Assembly (NCBI GenBank): GCA_965279195.1
Contig: CBDIHP010000045.1
Location: forward strand, 1 to 64,000
Direction of reading: 5' to 3'
Source: CBDIHP01 sp965279195
GTDB taxonomy: Bacteria; Planctomycetota; Planctomycetia; Isosphaerales; Isosphaeraceae
Length of the DNA stretch: 64,000 bases
Each line of letters starts with the position of its first letter. The stretch's first letter is position 1. The notes beneath the pieces were generated by a model that worked only from the letters and a program-made list of their open reading frames with translations, had not been told where the DNA came from and did not search any database. The position numbers and the translations under genes are program-made. This document shows, piece after piece, positions 42,232 through 52,052 of this stretch.

Positions 42232-43191
42232 ATGAAGTCCTGCTGGAAGTCCAAGTCCCTCGCCTCCTCCCTCGGCGCCGGCGCCCTGACGGTCCTCGGC
42301 CTGGTCGGCTGCGGCGGCAAGTCCTCGACCGACGACGCCGTCGTCTACACCGACCCGTCCGCCAACCTGAGCAAGGCGGGCGCCGGCGCACCGGCCGCGT
42401 CGGCCCCCGCCGCGACCACGACCGCCGCCCCGGCTGCGACGACCCCGGCCCCGGCCGCCAGCTCGTCCGCTCCGGCCGCCGCGGCCCCCGCCGGCGGGTG
42501 GGGCACGCTCAAGGGCAAGGTCGTCTTCGGCGGAGCCGCCGAGCCCCCGCGCGACCTGGTCAAGAAGGGCGACGCGGGCGTCAAGGACCCGGCCGTCTGC
42601 GCCGTCGAGACCATCAAGTCCGAGCGGCTCGTGGTCGACGGCGCCACCAAGGGCGTCAAGAACGCCATCGTCTACCTCGCCCTGCCCAAGGGCGCGGCCG
42701 TGAACGAGGAGGCCAAGTCGGCCAAGGCGTCCACCCCGGTCGTCTTCGACCAGAAGAACTGCGTGTTCGTCCCGCACGTCATCGCCGTGATGAAGGACTC
42801 GACCATCCAGCTCAAGTCGAGCGACGCGGTCGGCCACAACATCAACAGCAAGGTGCGCGACAACCAGTTCAATACAGCCGTCCCGGCCAACGGCACCGGA
42901 ACCTACAAGGTCGAGGCCGCCTCGCGCGTCCCCGGCTCGGTCGTCTGCGATATTCACTCGTGGATGAAGGCGTTCTGGCTCGTCCTCGATCACCCCTACT
43001 TCGCCGTCACCGACGACAAGGGGAACTTCGAGATCAAGAACGCCCCGGCCGGCACCCACAAGGTCGTCGTCTGGCAGGAAGCCGCCAACTTCGTGACCCC
43101 CGCCTCCGGCCAGGAGATCACGATCAAGGCCTCCGCCGACAACACCCAGGACTTCACCATCGACCCCGCCAAGCTCGTCCCCGAGCAGTGA
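42232..43191 (+). CDS. Cupredoxin-like lipoprotein
   Basis: A 319-residue lipoprotein (lipobox LVGC, C27) with an Ala/Pro-rich linker (about 45-90), then a cupredoxin-like domain. Probable type 1 copper ligands are H202 (AVGHNIN) and C239, H242 and M245 (CDIHSWM). The C-terminus is a carboxypeptidase-regulatory-like beta fold (DDKGNFEIKNAPAGTHKVVVWQE). GGAGA lies eight bases upstream of the ATG at 42232. It should be a periplasmic copper electron carrier or copper chaperone beside the cytochrome complex. It is the first of three paralogues in a row. Confidence 0.85.
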   Translation: MKSCWKSKSLASSLGAGALTVLGLVGCGGKSSTDDAVVYTDPSANLSKAGAGAPAASAPAATTTAAPAATTPAPAASSSAPAAAAPAGGWGTLKGKVVFGGAAEPPRDLVKKGDAGVKDPAVCAVETIKSERLVVDGATKGVKNAIVYLALPKGAAVNEEAKSAKASTPVVFDQKNCVFVPHVIAVMKDSTIQLKSSDAVGHNINSKVRDNQFNTAVPANGTGTYKVEAASRVPGSVVCDIHSWMKAFWLVLDHPYFAVTDDKGNFEIKNAPAGTHKVVVWQEAANFVTPASGQEITIKASADNTQDFTIDPAKLVPEQ

Positions 43192-43211
43192 GCGTTGTTG
43201 AGCATCCGTCA

Positions 43212-43280
43212 GCCCGCGTGACAACGCGGGCCTGACGATCTATGAAGGGCCGGCTCCTCCCTCGGGAGGGGCCGGCCCTT
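43212..43280 (+). terminator. Tandem GC hairpins after first cupredoxin-like gene
   Basis: A perfect 8-base hairpin gcccgcgt-gaca-acgcgggc (43212-43231) is followed by a long stem (43245-43261 with 43264-43280, 16 of 17 pairs plus one G-T). The second ends in ...ccctt. Neither is followed by a clean T-tract. Together they probably end or attenuate transcription between the first and second cupredoxin genes. Confidence 0.6.
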
Positions 43281-43404
43281 CGGCGTTGGCGGTTCCCACG
43301 GGTCCGAGGGCTTTGGTAGACTGGTGTTTCCTCAACCTGCGCGGGGACGAGGCCCCCACGCCAGCGTTCCATCCCACCGCCTCGCTGCGAGAGGTTTTGC
43401 CGCG

Positions 43405-44181
43405 ATGTCCACCCGACTGCACTGGGCCGCCTTCCCGGGTCTCCTCGGTCTCGTCCTCGCCTTCCCCGGCCTCGCCTCGGCCCAGAACTACGGCACCATC
43501 AAGGGCCGGCTCGTCTGGGGCGGCGACAGCATCCCCCCGACCAATGTGCTGATCAAGAAGGATGACCCGAACGCCAAGGACGCCGCGGTCTGCGCCACGA
43601 AGGAGATCCCGTCCGACATCCTCGTCATCGACCCCAAGACCAAGGGTGTCCAGTACGGCTTCGCCTACGTGACCAAGCCCGTCGGGACCAATCCCGACCT
43701 CGAGAAGGCCCTGATCGCCAAGACGGCGTCCGTGGAGATGGACCAGGTCGGCTGCCGCTTCATCCCGCACGCGATCGCGATGCACAAGGATCAGGCCCTC
43801 AACTTCAAGAACAGCGATACGGTCGGCCACAACGTCCGCTACTCGACATTCGTGAACGGCGGCTCGAATCAGATGGTGGGTGCGAACTCCCAGATGCAGT
43901 CGAAGTTCGCCTCCGCCGAGCGGAACCCGTCCGAGGTGAAGTGCGACATCCACCCCTGGATGTCGGGCCAGTTCATGGTCTTCGACCACCCGTTCTTCGC
44001 CGTGACCGGCCCGGACGGATCGTTCGAGATCAAGGGCGTCCCCGCCGGCACCCAGTCGTTCATCGTCCGCCACGAGACCCGCGGCTTCGTGACCACGGGC
44101 GCCAGCAAGGGCATCAAGGTCGAGGTCAAGGCCGGCGAGACGACCGACCTGGGCGACATCAAGCTCCTGCCCAAGAATTGA
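43405..44181 (+). CDS. Cupredoxin-like exported protein, second copy
   Basis: A 258-residue protein with a signal peptide (LLGLVLAFPGLASA) instead of a lipobox. The mature domain aligns with the preceding gene: GTIKGRLVWGGDSIPP near the start, H142 (TVGHNVR), then C180, H183 and M186 (CDIHPWM), and the C-terminal GSFEIKGVPAGTQSFIV. The set H, C, H, M is consistent with type 1 copper. ATG at 43405 follows GAGAGG, although the longer open frame extends upstream. The third gene starts 34 bases past its stop. It is probably a soluble periplasmic carrier. Confidence 0.87.
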   Translation: MSTRLHWAAFPGLLGLVLAFPGLASAQNYGTIKGRLVWGGDSIPPTNVLIKKDDPNAKDAAVCATKEIPSDILVIDPKTKGVQYGFAYVTKPVGTNPDLEKALIAKTASVEMDQVGCRFIPHAIAMHKDQALNFKNSDTVGHNVRYSTFVNGGSNQMVGANSQMQSKFASAERNPSEVKCDIHPWMSGQFMVFDHPFFAVTGPDGSFEIKGVPAGTQSFIVRHETRGFVTTGASKGIKVEVKAGETTDLGDIKLLPKN

Positions 44182-44215
44182 TGTTTCGATGCGGGGGATG
44201 TGTGGGGGCCCGACG

Positions 44216-44974
44216 ATGTCGAATCGATTCACCCCGGTGATTGTCGCGGCGGGCCTCTGCATCCTCCTCCCGTGGCGAGTCGTTGCTACCGAACCTCCGA
44301 AGCAGGGGATCATCCGGGGCCGGCTCGTCTGGGCGGAGAAGGACATCCCGAAGCCGCGCGACCTGTTCACACCGACGCCCCAGCCCGTCCTCTCCGAGGA
44401 TATCGTCGTCGATCCGAAGAGCAGGGGGCTCGCGAACACATTCGCCTTCATCGCCGGCACGGGACCGGCTCCGCTGGCCAGTGCCGGGCAAGATGTCCCC
44501 AGGGTCGTCCTCGACCAGAAGGATTACCGGTTCGTCCCTCATGCCCTGGCCGTCCACAACTCCCAGACCCTGGTGATCCGGTCATCGGACCCCCTCGGTC
44601 ACAACGCCCGGAGCAGCGGCAGGGCCTGCATCTTCAACGTCATGGTCGGCCCGGCCGCCGAGATCGAGATCCGCCTCCAGGGCAGGGACTCTCGCGTCCA
44701 GCCGGTGGCGTGCGACATCCATAGCTGGATGCGAGGCGTGCTGATGATCTTCGACCACCCCTATTTCGACGTCTCTCGGCCGGACGGCCGGTTCGAGCTT
44801 CGCGACGTCCCGGCCGGGCCCCGGCGCCTGGTCCTGCTCCACGAGAAGCTCGGTTACCTCGACCCGTCCGGTGCCAAGGGCCGGGAGGTCCTGGTCAAGC
44901 CGGCCGAAACCGTCGACCTCGGCGACATCCCGATCCGCCCCCGCCCCGACCTCCAACTCAAGGCCGCTCCATGA
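44216..44974 (+). CDS. Cupredoxin-like exported protein, third copy
   Basis: A 252-residue exported protein (hydrophobic VIVAAGLCILLPWRVVA) and the third paralogue: GIIRGRLVWAEKDIPKP, H129 (PLGHNAR), C166, H169 and M172 (CDIHSWM), then GRFELRDVPAGPRRLVL. It is more divergent than the other two and shorter around residues 50-70. ATG at 44216 is chosen because GGGGG lies upstream; an ATG at 44189 is possible. Its TGA overlaps the next ATG (ATGA), so the small membrane protein that follows is coupled to it. Confidence 0.8.
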   Translation: MSNRFTPVIVAAGLCILLPWRVVATEPPKQGIIRGRLVWAEKDIPKPRDLFTPTPQPVLSEDIVVDPKSRGLANTFAFIAGTGPAPLASAGQDVPRVVLDQKDYRFVPHALAVHNSQTLVIRSSDPLGHNARSSGRACIFNVMVGPAAEIEIRLQGRDSRVQPVACDIHSWMRGVLMIFDHPYFDVSRPDGRFELRDVPAGPRRLVLLHEKLGYLDPSGAKGREVLVKPAETVDLGDIPIRPRPDLQLKAAP

Positions 44975-45141
44975 GCCGCTACGCCATCGGGCGCTCCCTC
45001 CAGTTCGTCGGCCTCCTCATCCTCCCGTTCGGGATTGCCTCGGAACTGGTCAGTGCTGTCGGATTACTCCAATCGATGCTCATCGCGGCCGGCGGCGCGA
45101 TGGTCTTCTACATTGGTTATGTCATCCAGCACAAGGAATAG
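44971..45141 (+). CDS. Small membrane protein (56 residues)
   Basis: A 56-codon gene whose ATG overlaps the TGA of the third cupredoxin-like gene (ATGA). It encodes two likely hydrophobic helices: QFVGLLILPFGIASELVS and LLQSMLIAAGGAMVFYIGY. The N-terminus is basic (SRYAIGRS) and the C-terminus is IQHKE. The overlap, helical pattern and clean stop argue that it is real. It could be a small subunit of the cytochrome or copper-handling complex, but no family is recognised. Confidence 0.65.
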   Translation: MSRYAIGRSLQFVGLLILPFGIASELVSAVGLLQSMLIAAGGAMVFYIGYVIQHKE

Positions 45142-45510
45142 GGCCCGCCCAATCATTATGTTGCTTGCGCTTTGGGCAGCCCTGCTTTTTCGGTGGGCGA
45201 CTTGGCTTCGTTTCGCCATCTCGGGGAATGGCTTTGTTCCGCCGTTTCGGATCCAGGGTGGTGTGAAAATCGGACTGGCCCCCGATTTGCCGTTGAATTG
45301 TGGTCGCCAGGTGCGATCCAATGGAGTCCTCCGGCATTCGGACCGGAGAGGCTCGCGACGATCCCCGCTCCGACCCGGCCGGTCCCACCCCTCTCGATCC
45401 CGTAGGCCGTTCGGCGCTGCCCCGGGGTAGCCACCTCTCCCGTACCTTCCACGAACCCCTTTGGTTAGGGCGGCGACTCCCTTCGCCTGGCCCGCAAGGA
45501 GGGTCAGTAC
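45142..45510. other. Gap before the TPR/PQQ-propeller gene
   Basis: The 369 bases contain no gene I can support. The first half is AT-richer than average. No terminator with a clean T-tract is seen after the 56-residue gene. AAGGAGGG (45494-45501) just before the next ATG is the best Shine-Dalgarno site in the window. Confidence 0.35.
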
Positions 45511-48500
45511 ATGCGACGTCGCGGGATCACCAGGGACGGCCGGGGGCCGTCGCGCATGATGCGCAAGGCGTTTCGCCTCGGCCTGATCGGCGCACTCTGC
45601 GCCTTCTCGGTCGCGACCGCCCAGGGGCCGGGCCAGCCGCCGGTCAAAGTCTACTTCGACACCAGCCACACCGCCGACAACCTCCTCCGCAGCGCCGAGA
45701 CCCAGGTGAAGGCCGGGCAGTTCGGCGAGGCGCTGGAGATCTATCAGCGGGTCATCAGCCAGTTCGGCGACAAGGTCATCGACGTCCCCGCCGAGGTGCT
45801 CAAGCCCGACGGCAACCCCGAGTTCCGCCTGTCGGTGGACGCCAAGCGCGAGTGCCAGCGTCGGATCTCGATCCTGCCGCCGGCCGCCCGGGAGATCTAT
45901 CGCTCTCGCGTCGATCCGCAGGCCGAACGGTGGTTCAAGCAGGGGGCGGCCGATCGCGACAAGGTGCTCCTTCGCCGGGTCGCCGAGGAGACTTTCTGCT
46001 CCTCATGGGGCGACGACGCCCTGGAATTGCTCGGCGACCTCTCGTTCCAGGACGGGCAGTTCGAGGAGGCCCTCGCCTCCTACCGCCAGCTCGTGCCCGA
46101 CCGCGCCGACGACTCGCTGACCCTCCGCCACCCCGACCCGACGGTGGACCTCCCCCGGGTCGCGGCCAAGAAACTCCTCGCCCGCGCCGCCCTAGGTGAC
46201 GTCCCCGGTACGGTCGATCTGAAGTCGTTCAACGACGCCTTCCCCGGGGCGAAGGCCAATCTGGCCAACCGCAAGGGGGACCTGTCGAAGATCATCGAGG
46301 ATGCGATCCGCGAGGACCACCTCGCCACCTCCAGCCAGCCGGACAGCCGCTGGCCGACGTTCGGCGGCTCCCCCCGGAGGACGAAGGTCGCCCCCAATGC
46401 CGTGGACGTGGGTTCGCTCCAGTGGCGCGTGCCCCTCGAACCGATCGCGGCCTACGCGGCCCAGCGTTACGGGCGTTTCGGCGGCGGCGGCGGGTTCCGG
46501 GGCAATTACACCTCCTCCGTCACGGCCCCGGCCGAGCGGATGCTGGGCTACCACCCGATCGTCATCGGCGACCAGGTGATCGTCGCGGATGAGAAGTCGG
46601 TGTTCGCCTACAACCTGAGCGACCGCCCGGGCGACGGCAACAGCCTCAAGGTCGCCTGGCGGGCCAAGAACCTGACCGACGGCGGTGGCTTCAGCAATCG
46701 GGGGTCCCAGGGGATCGCCCGGCACACCCTGACGGCCGTCGGCGATCGCATCTATGTGCGTCTGGGGCCGCCGAACTCGGTGTCGTTCATGCGGATGAAC
46801 AACGCGTCGCCGAGCATCATCGCCGCGATCGACCGGGCGGCCGAGGGCAAGACGCTCTGGAAGAAGGCGGCCAACGAGATCGCCCTGCCGCGCAAGCGGG
46901 TCGACGGCGGCACCAACTCCGCCGGCTTCGAGGGCACCCCGGTCGCCGACGCCAAGCACGTCTACGTCGCGCTCACCGAGCGGGTCGACATGACCCGGAC
47001 CTACGTCGCCTGCCTGAGCGCCGACACCGGCGCGGTCGAGTGGGTCAAGTATGTCTGCGAGGCCAACTCGAACGTCGACATCTTCCCCGGCGGCGGCGGG
47101 CCGGACGTCAACCAGCGGCTGCTCACGCTGGATGGTCCGAATCTGTTCTACCAGACGAACATCGGAGCCCTGGCGTCGCTCGACACCGACACCGGCGCCA
47201 TCCGCTGGCTGGCGACCTACCCCTGGCAGGGGCGGAACGCCATGATGGCCACACAGGACCGCGACCTGAACCCCGCCGTGGTCGCCGAGGGCCTCGTGAT
47301 CGTCGCCCCCGACGACACCCAGTCGCTCTTCGCGTTCGACGTCAACAGCGGCCGGATGGTCTGGAAGACCGAGCCGCTTCCCGACGACGTCAAGCTCAGC
47401 CACGTCCTCGGCGTGGCCAAGGGGAACGTGATCGCGACCGGCGACCGGGTCATGCTGTTCGACGTCAAGACGGGCAAGGTCGTGCGGCTCTGGCCCGACT
47501 CGGTCGGATCGGCCACCGGCTTCGGGCGCGGCATCCTCGCCGGTGACCGGATCTACTGGCCGACCAAGACGGAGATCCACATCCTCGACCAGGCCACGGG
47601 CCTCCAGGTCGACCAGGCGATCAAGCTCAAGGTGGACCACCAGACCGAGACGGGCAACCTCGTCGTCGGGGACGGCTACCTGATCGTCGCCCGCGCCGAC
47701 GAGCTTGTCGTCTTCTGTCAGAACAGCCGGCTGATCCAGCGCTACCGGGAGCAGCTCGCGAAGACGCCGGATGACGCCTCGCTGCACTTCCGGCTCGCCC
47801 AGGCGGCCGAGGCCACCGGGGACAGCGTGCTGGCCCTCGCCAGCTACGGGCGGTCGCTCGGCAAGGCCCGGCTCTCGGAAGAGATCGACGGCCAGCCCCT
47901 GCTTGAGGCGACCCGGCAGCACCAGTTCCGGCTCCTCATGAAGCTGGCCGAGAAGGCGCAGGCTTCGAAGGCCTGGGGCGAGTCGGTCAAGCATTTCGCG
48001 GCGGCGGCGGACTCGGCATCCGCCCCCGTGGAACGGCTCCAGTCCCGGCTGAAGCTCTCCGAGGCCCAGGGTTCCGACGGCCACCCCGAGAAGGCCGTGG
48101 CGACGCTCCAGGCCTTGCTCGACGACGAGGCCGTCCGGCCGCTGGGGATCACGAGCCCCGATGGCTTGCGGGAAGTCCGGGCCGACCTGGTGATCGGCGA
48201 CCGCTTGATGTCCCTGATCCGCGAGCACGGGCGGGCGGTCTACGCCTCCTTCGACGCCTCGGCCGGCCGGCTGCTGGATCAGGGGAAGTCCGAGAAGTCG
48301 CAGCGCACCCTGGAGGAGATCGGCCGTCGCTACCCCGCCTCCACGGCGGTGCCCGAGGCGTGGCTGGCGCTCGCCGTCCTGAAAGAATCGGAGCAGAAGC
48401 ACGCGGAAGCCTCGCGGGCCTACAAGCGGCTCCTCGCCACGGCCGCGAGCGACCCCCAGAGGGCCCGGGGGCTCTGGGGCCTGGCGCGGTCGTACGAATC

Positions 48501-49977
48501 CCAGAAGCTCTGGGGCGTCGCCCGGGACGTCTACCTCCAGGCCGCGACCCGCTATCCCGAGGTGGCGATCGAGGAATTCGGCACCAACGCCCGGATCGGG
48601 GAACTCGTGAAGGAACGCCTGACGCGGGAGCCCTTCCGGAAGATCACCCTCGATCACGCCTACCCCGAGATCCCGACCCCTCTGCGGCGCCAGGCCGACC
48701 GCACGCATAGCCTCGCCGAACGCCTCCTGCTGGCCGAGGGCATCGCCCCGGCCCCGGATTCGCCCCGGATCTTCCTTTCGAAGAAGGGCACGATCGAGCC
48801 CCTGGCCGGTGTGATCGGCGCTGGCAAGAAGGTCCTCGCCGTCGAGGGCGATCCGTCCTGGGTCGGCTATCAGGGCGACCGCCTGATCGTGGCGACCTCG
48901 GCCGGGGTGACGGCGTTCGGGATGGGCAAAGGGGAGCCGGAGTGGCAGCTCGACCTATCCCGTTCCGCGCCGCCGTCGCCCGAGAATGATCCGTTCGCCA
49001 AGGTCGCGGCCGAGCCGCCCGCGGAATCGCCGGGCCCTCCGCCTGCGCTCAAGAGATTCCGGATGGCGGGGAACATGATCCTCTGCCTGCGGGGCGATCG
49101 TGTGCTGATGGCCATCGACGCCGAGTCGGGCCAGGTCGCCTGGTCCTACACGACGAAGGCCGAGAAGTTCAACGAGCTTTACTGGGTGGGCACGCGTTCG
49201 GTCGTGATCCAGGCGATCAAGTCGAACGCCCTCCTGGTGATCGACCTGGAGAAGGGCATCCGACGACACGAGGTCGCCATGCCCGACGGCGAGCCCTGGC
49301 TCCGCGAGCCCGTGGCCCTCGACGAGGACCGGATCGCTCTCGTGCCCGAGATCCGGACCATCGCGCTCTTCGAGATCGCCCGGGGCAAGATGGCCTGGAC
49401 GTTCCAGCTCAGCGACCAGTTGCCCACGAGTTCCGCCCCCCGGCTCCTGGCCGAGGCGGATCACCTGCTCGTGCTCCAGAACGGTAACGAACTCTCGCGC
49501 GTCGATGTGAACACCGGCCGGCCGATCTGGACGCATCTCCTGGGCCTGGAGAGCGTCTGCGACCGCCCGAACGCGTTCGCCATGGCCGCCGACCGGGTCT
49601 TCTGCGCCAATGGCTCGGAACTCATCTCGCTCAAACTCAGCGACGGCAAGCCGGCCTGGAGACGCCCCCTGGTCGGCCCGTCGAGCGGCTGGGCGGTCCG
49701 GTTGACCGAGCGATCGGTTCTGGCGTTCCCCGACCCGTCGTTCGCCCAGACCGAGACGATGCCGACCTTGCCGGTGGTGGTCAGCCGCCGCGAGGATGGC
49801 CGGCTCCTCCAGCGCCTGGCGTTCTCCTGGATGGCCGAGGCCCGGGAGCCGAAGGCGGGCGAGATGCCCCTCGCCGTCCAGCTCGGCGGCGGCGGGCTAA
49901 CGGTCGTGACGGAGAGCGGGCTCTGGACTTTGGGGGCCTCCCCCCGGAACATGGAGTCGGCGACCCCTTCTCGCTAG
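45511..49977 (+). CDS. Large exported TPR / PQQ-like beta-propeller protein
   Basis: A 1488-residue protein with a signal peptide (GLIGALCAFSVATA). TPR-like helices occupy about residues 45-240 (AETQVKAGQFGEALEIYQRV, LLGDLSFQDGQFEEALASYR). A PQQ-type propeller follows, about 280-740 (LASLDTDTGAIRWL, SLFAFDVNSGRMVW). A second helical block covers 740-1010 (LAQAAEATGDSVLALASYG), and a second propeller spans 1080-1480 (LMAIDAESGQVAWSYTTKA). ATG at 45511 has a strong AAGGAGGG. It is the first gene of the long plus-strand run that ends at the window edge. It may scaffold envelope complexes or sense substrate through tryptophan-docking propeller blades; no catalytic residues are evident. Confidence 0.87.
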   Translation: MRRRGITRDGRGPSRMMRKAFRLGLIGALCAFSVATAQGPGQPPVKVYFDTSHTADNLLRSAETQVKAGQFGEALEIYQRVISQFGDKVIDVPAEVLKPDGNPEFRLSVDAKRECQRRISILPPAAREIYRSRVDPQAERWFKQGAADRDKVLLRRVAEETFCSSWGDDALELLGDLSFQDGQFEEALASYRQLVPDRADDSLTLRHPDPTVDLPRVAAKKLLARAALGDVPGTVDLKSFNDAFPGAKANLANRKGDLSKIIEDAIREDHLATSSQPDSRWPTFGGSPRRTKVAPNAVDVGSLQWRVPLEPIAAYAAQRYGRFGGGGGFRGNYTSSVTAPAERMLGYHPIVIGDQVIVADEKSVFAYNLSDRPGDGNSLKVAWRAKNLTDGGGFSNRGSQGIARHTLTAVGDRIYVRLGPPNSVSFMRMNNASPSIIAAIDRAAEGKTLWKKAANEIALPRKRVDGGTNSAGFEGTPVADAKHVYVALTERVDMTRTYVACLSADTGAVEWVKYVCEANSNVDIFPGGGGPDVNQRLLTLDGPNLFYQTNIGALASLDTDTGAIRWLATYPWQGRNAMMATQDRDLNPAVVAEGLVIVAPDDTQSLFAFDVNSGRMVWKTEPLPDDVKLSHVLGVAKGNVIATGDRVMLFDVKTGKVVRLWPDSVGSATGFGRGILAGDRIYWPTKTEIHILDQATGLQVDQAIKLKVDHQTETGNLVVGDGYLIVARADELVVFCQNSRLIQRYREQLAKTPDDASLHFRLAQAAEATGDSVLALASYGRSLGKARLSEEIDGQPLLEATRQHQFRLLMKLAEKAQASKAWGESVKHFAAAADSASAPVERLQSRLKLSEAQGSDGHPEKAVATLQALLDDEAVRPLGITSPDGLREVRADLVIGDRLMSLIREHGRAVYASFDASAGRLLDQGKSEKSQRTLEEIGRRYPASTAVPEAWLALAVLKESEQKHAEASRAYKRLLATAASDPQRARGLWGLARSYESQKLWGVARDVYLQAATRYPEVAIEEFGTNARIGELVKERLTREPFRKITLDHAYPEIPTPLRRQADRTHSLAERLLLAEGIAPAPDSPRIFLSKKGTIEPLAGVIGAGKKVLAVEGDPSWVGYQGDRLIVATSAGVTAFGMGKGEPEWQLDLSRSAPPSPENDPFAKVAAEPPAESPGPPPALKRFRMAGNMILCLRGDRVLMAIDAESGQVAWSYTTKAEKFNELYWVGTRSVVIQAIKSNALLVIDLEKGIRRHEVAMPDGEPWLREPVALDEDRIALVPEIRTIALFEIARGKMAWTFQLSDQLPTSSAPRLLAEADHLLVLQNGNELSRVDVNTGRPIWTHLLGLESVCDRPNAFAMAADRVFCANGSELISLKLSDGKPAWRRPLVGPSSGWAVRLTERSVLAFPDPSFAQTETMPTLPVVVSRREDGRLLQRLAFSWMAEAREPKAGEMPLAVQLGGGGLTVVTESGLWTLGASPRNMESATPSR

Positions 49978-50076
49978 TCCGGGTCGGCCCGACATTCGAT
50001 CGGGCTGGACCTCCCTCCAAGGATGCGCCGCGGACGACCCGCTCGCCCGCCGACAACACCCCTCAGGAGCCATCGC

Positions 50077-51165
<1,089 letters not shown>

Positions 51166-52052
51166 CCTGGAAGGGCTGGACCTGCAGGCGCGGATGATCG
51201 TCGAGGGCTACGTGGCGGGGCTGCATGCCAGCCCCTACCACGGGTTCTCGGTCGAGTTCGCCGAGCACCGCGAATACGTGGCCGGCGACGACATCCGGCA
51301 CGTCGACTGGAAGGTGTGGTCCAAGACCGACAAGCTCTACCTCAAGCAGTACGAGGAGGAGACGAACCTCCTCACCTACCTGCTCCTGGACACGAGCGAG
51401 TCGATGGCCTACGCCTCCGAGGGCAACGTGTCGAAGCTCCAGTACGCGCAGTGGATCGCGGCGGCGATCGGCTACATGGTCCTGCAGCAGCAGGATTCGG
51501 TCAGCCTCTCGACCTTCGACGACGGCGTCCGCCGCTTCCTGCGCCCGTCGGGCCAGCCGTCGCACCTCAAGGAGCTGTTCCAGGTCATGGACCAGCACCC
51601 GGCCCGGCAGAAGTCGGACATGGGCGTTGTGTTCCACGACCTCGCCGAGCGGTTCAAGAAGCGAGGGGTGGTCGTCGTCCTGTCGGACATGTTCGACGAC
51701 ATCCCGCGCATCCTGACCGGGCTCAAGCACCTCCGCCATCGCCGGCACGAGGTCATCGTCTTCCACATCCTCGACCCCGCCGAGATCGACTTCCCGTTCC
51801 GCGACACCACGCTCTTCAAGGGCATGGAAGGGGCCGGCGAGATCCTCACCGATCCGCACGCCCTCCGCGCCGGGTACCAGTCGGAATTGCGGGCGTTCCT
51901 CGACTCTCTCAAGCGGGGCTGCCAGTCGATCGACATCGACTACGTCCCGCTCCGCACGGACCAGGATCTCGACCTCTCGCTGTCGACCTACCTGGCCTCG
52001 CGATCCCTCCGCATTCGTTGATGCCGCCGTCGGAGCTAGGAAGGAGCTGCCG

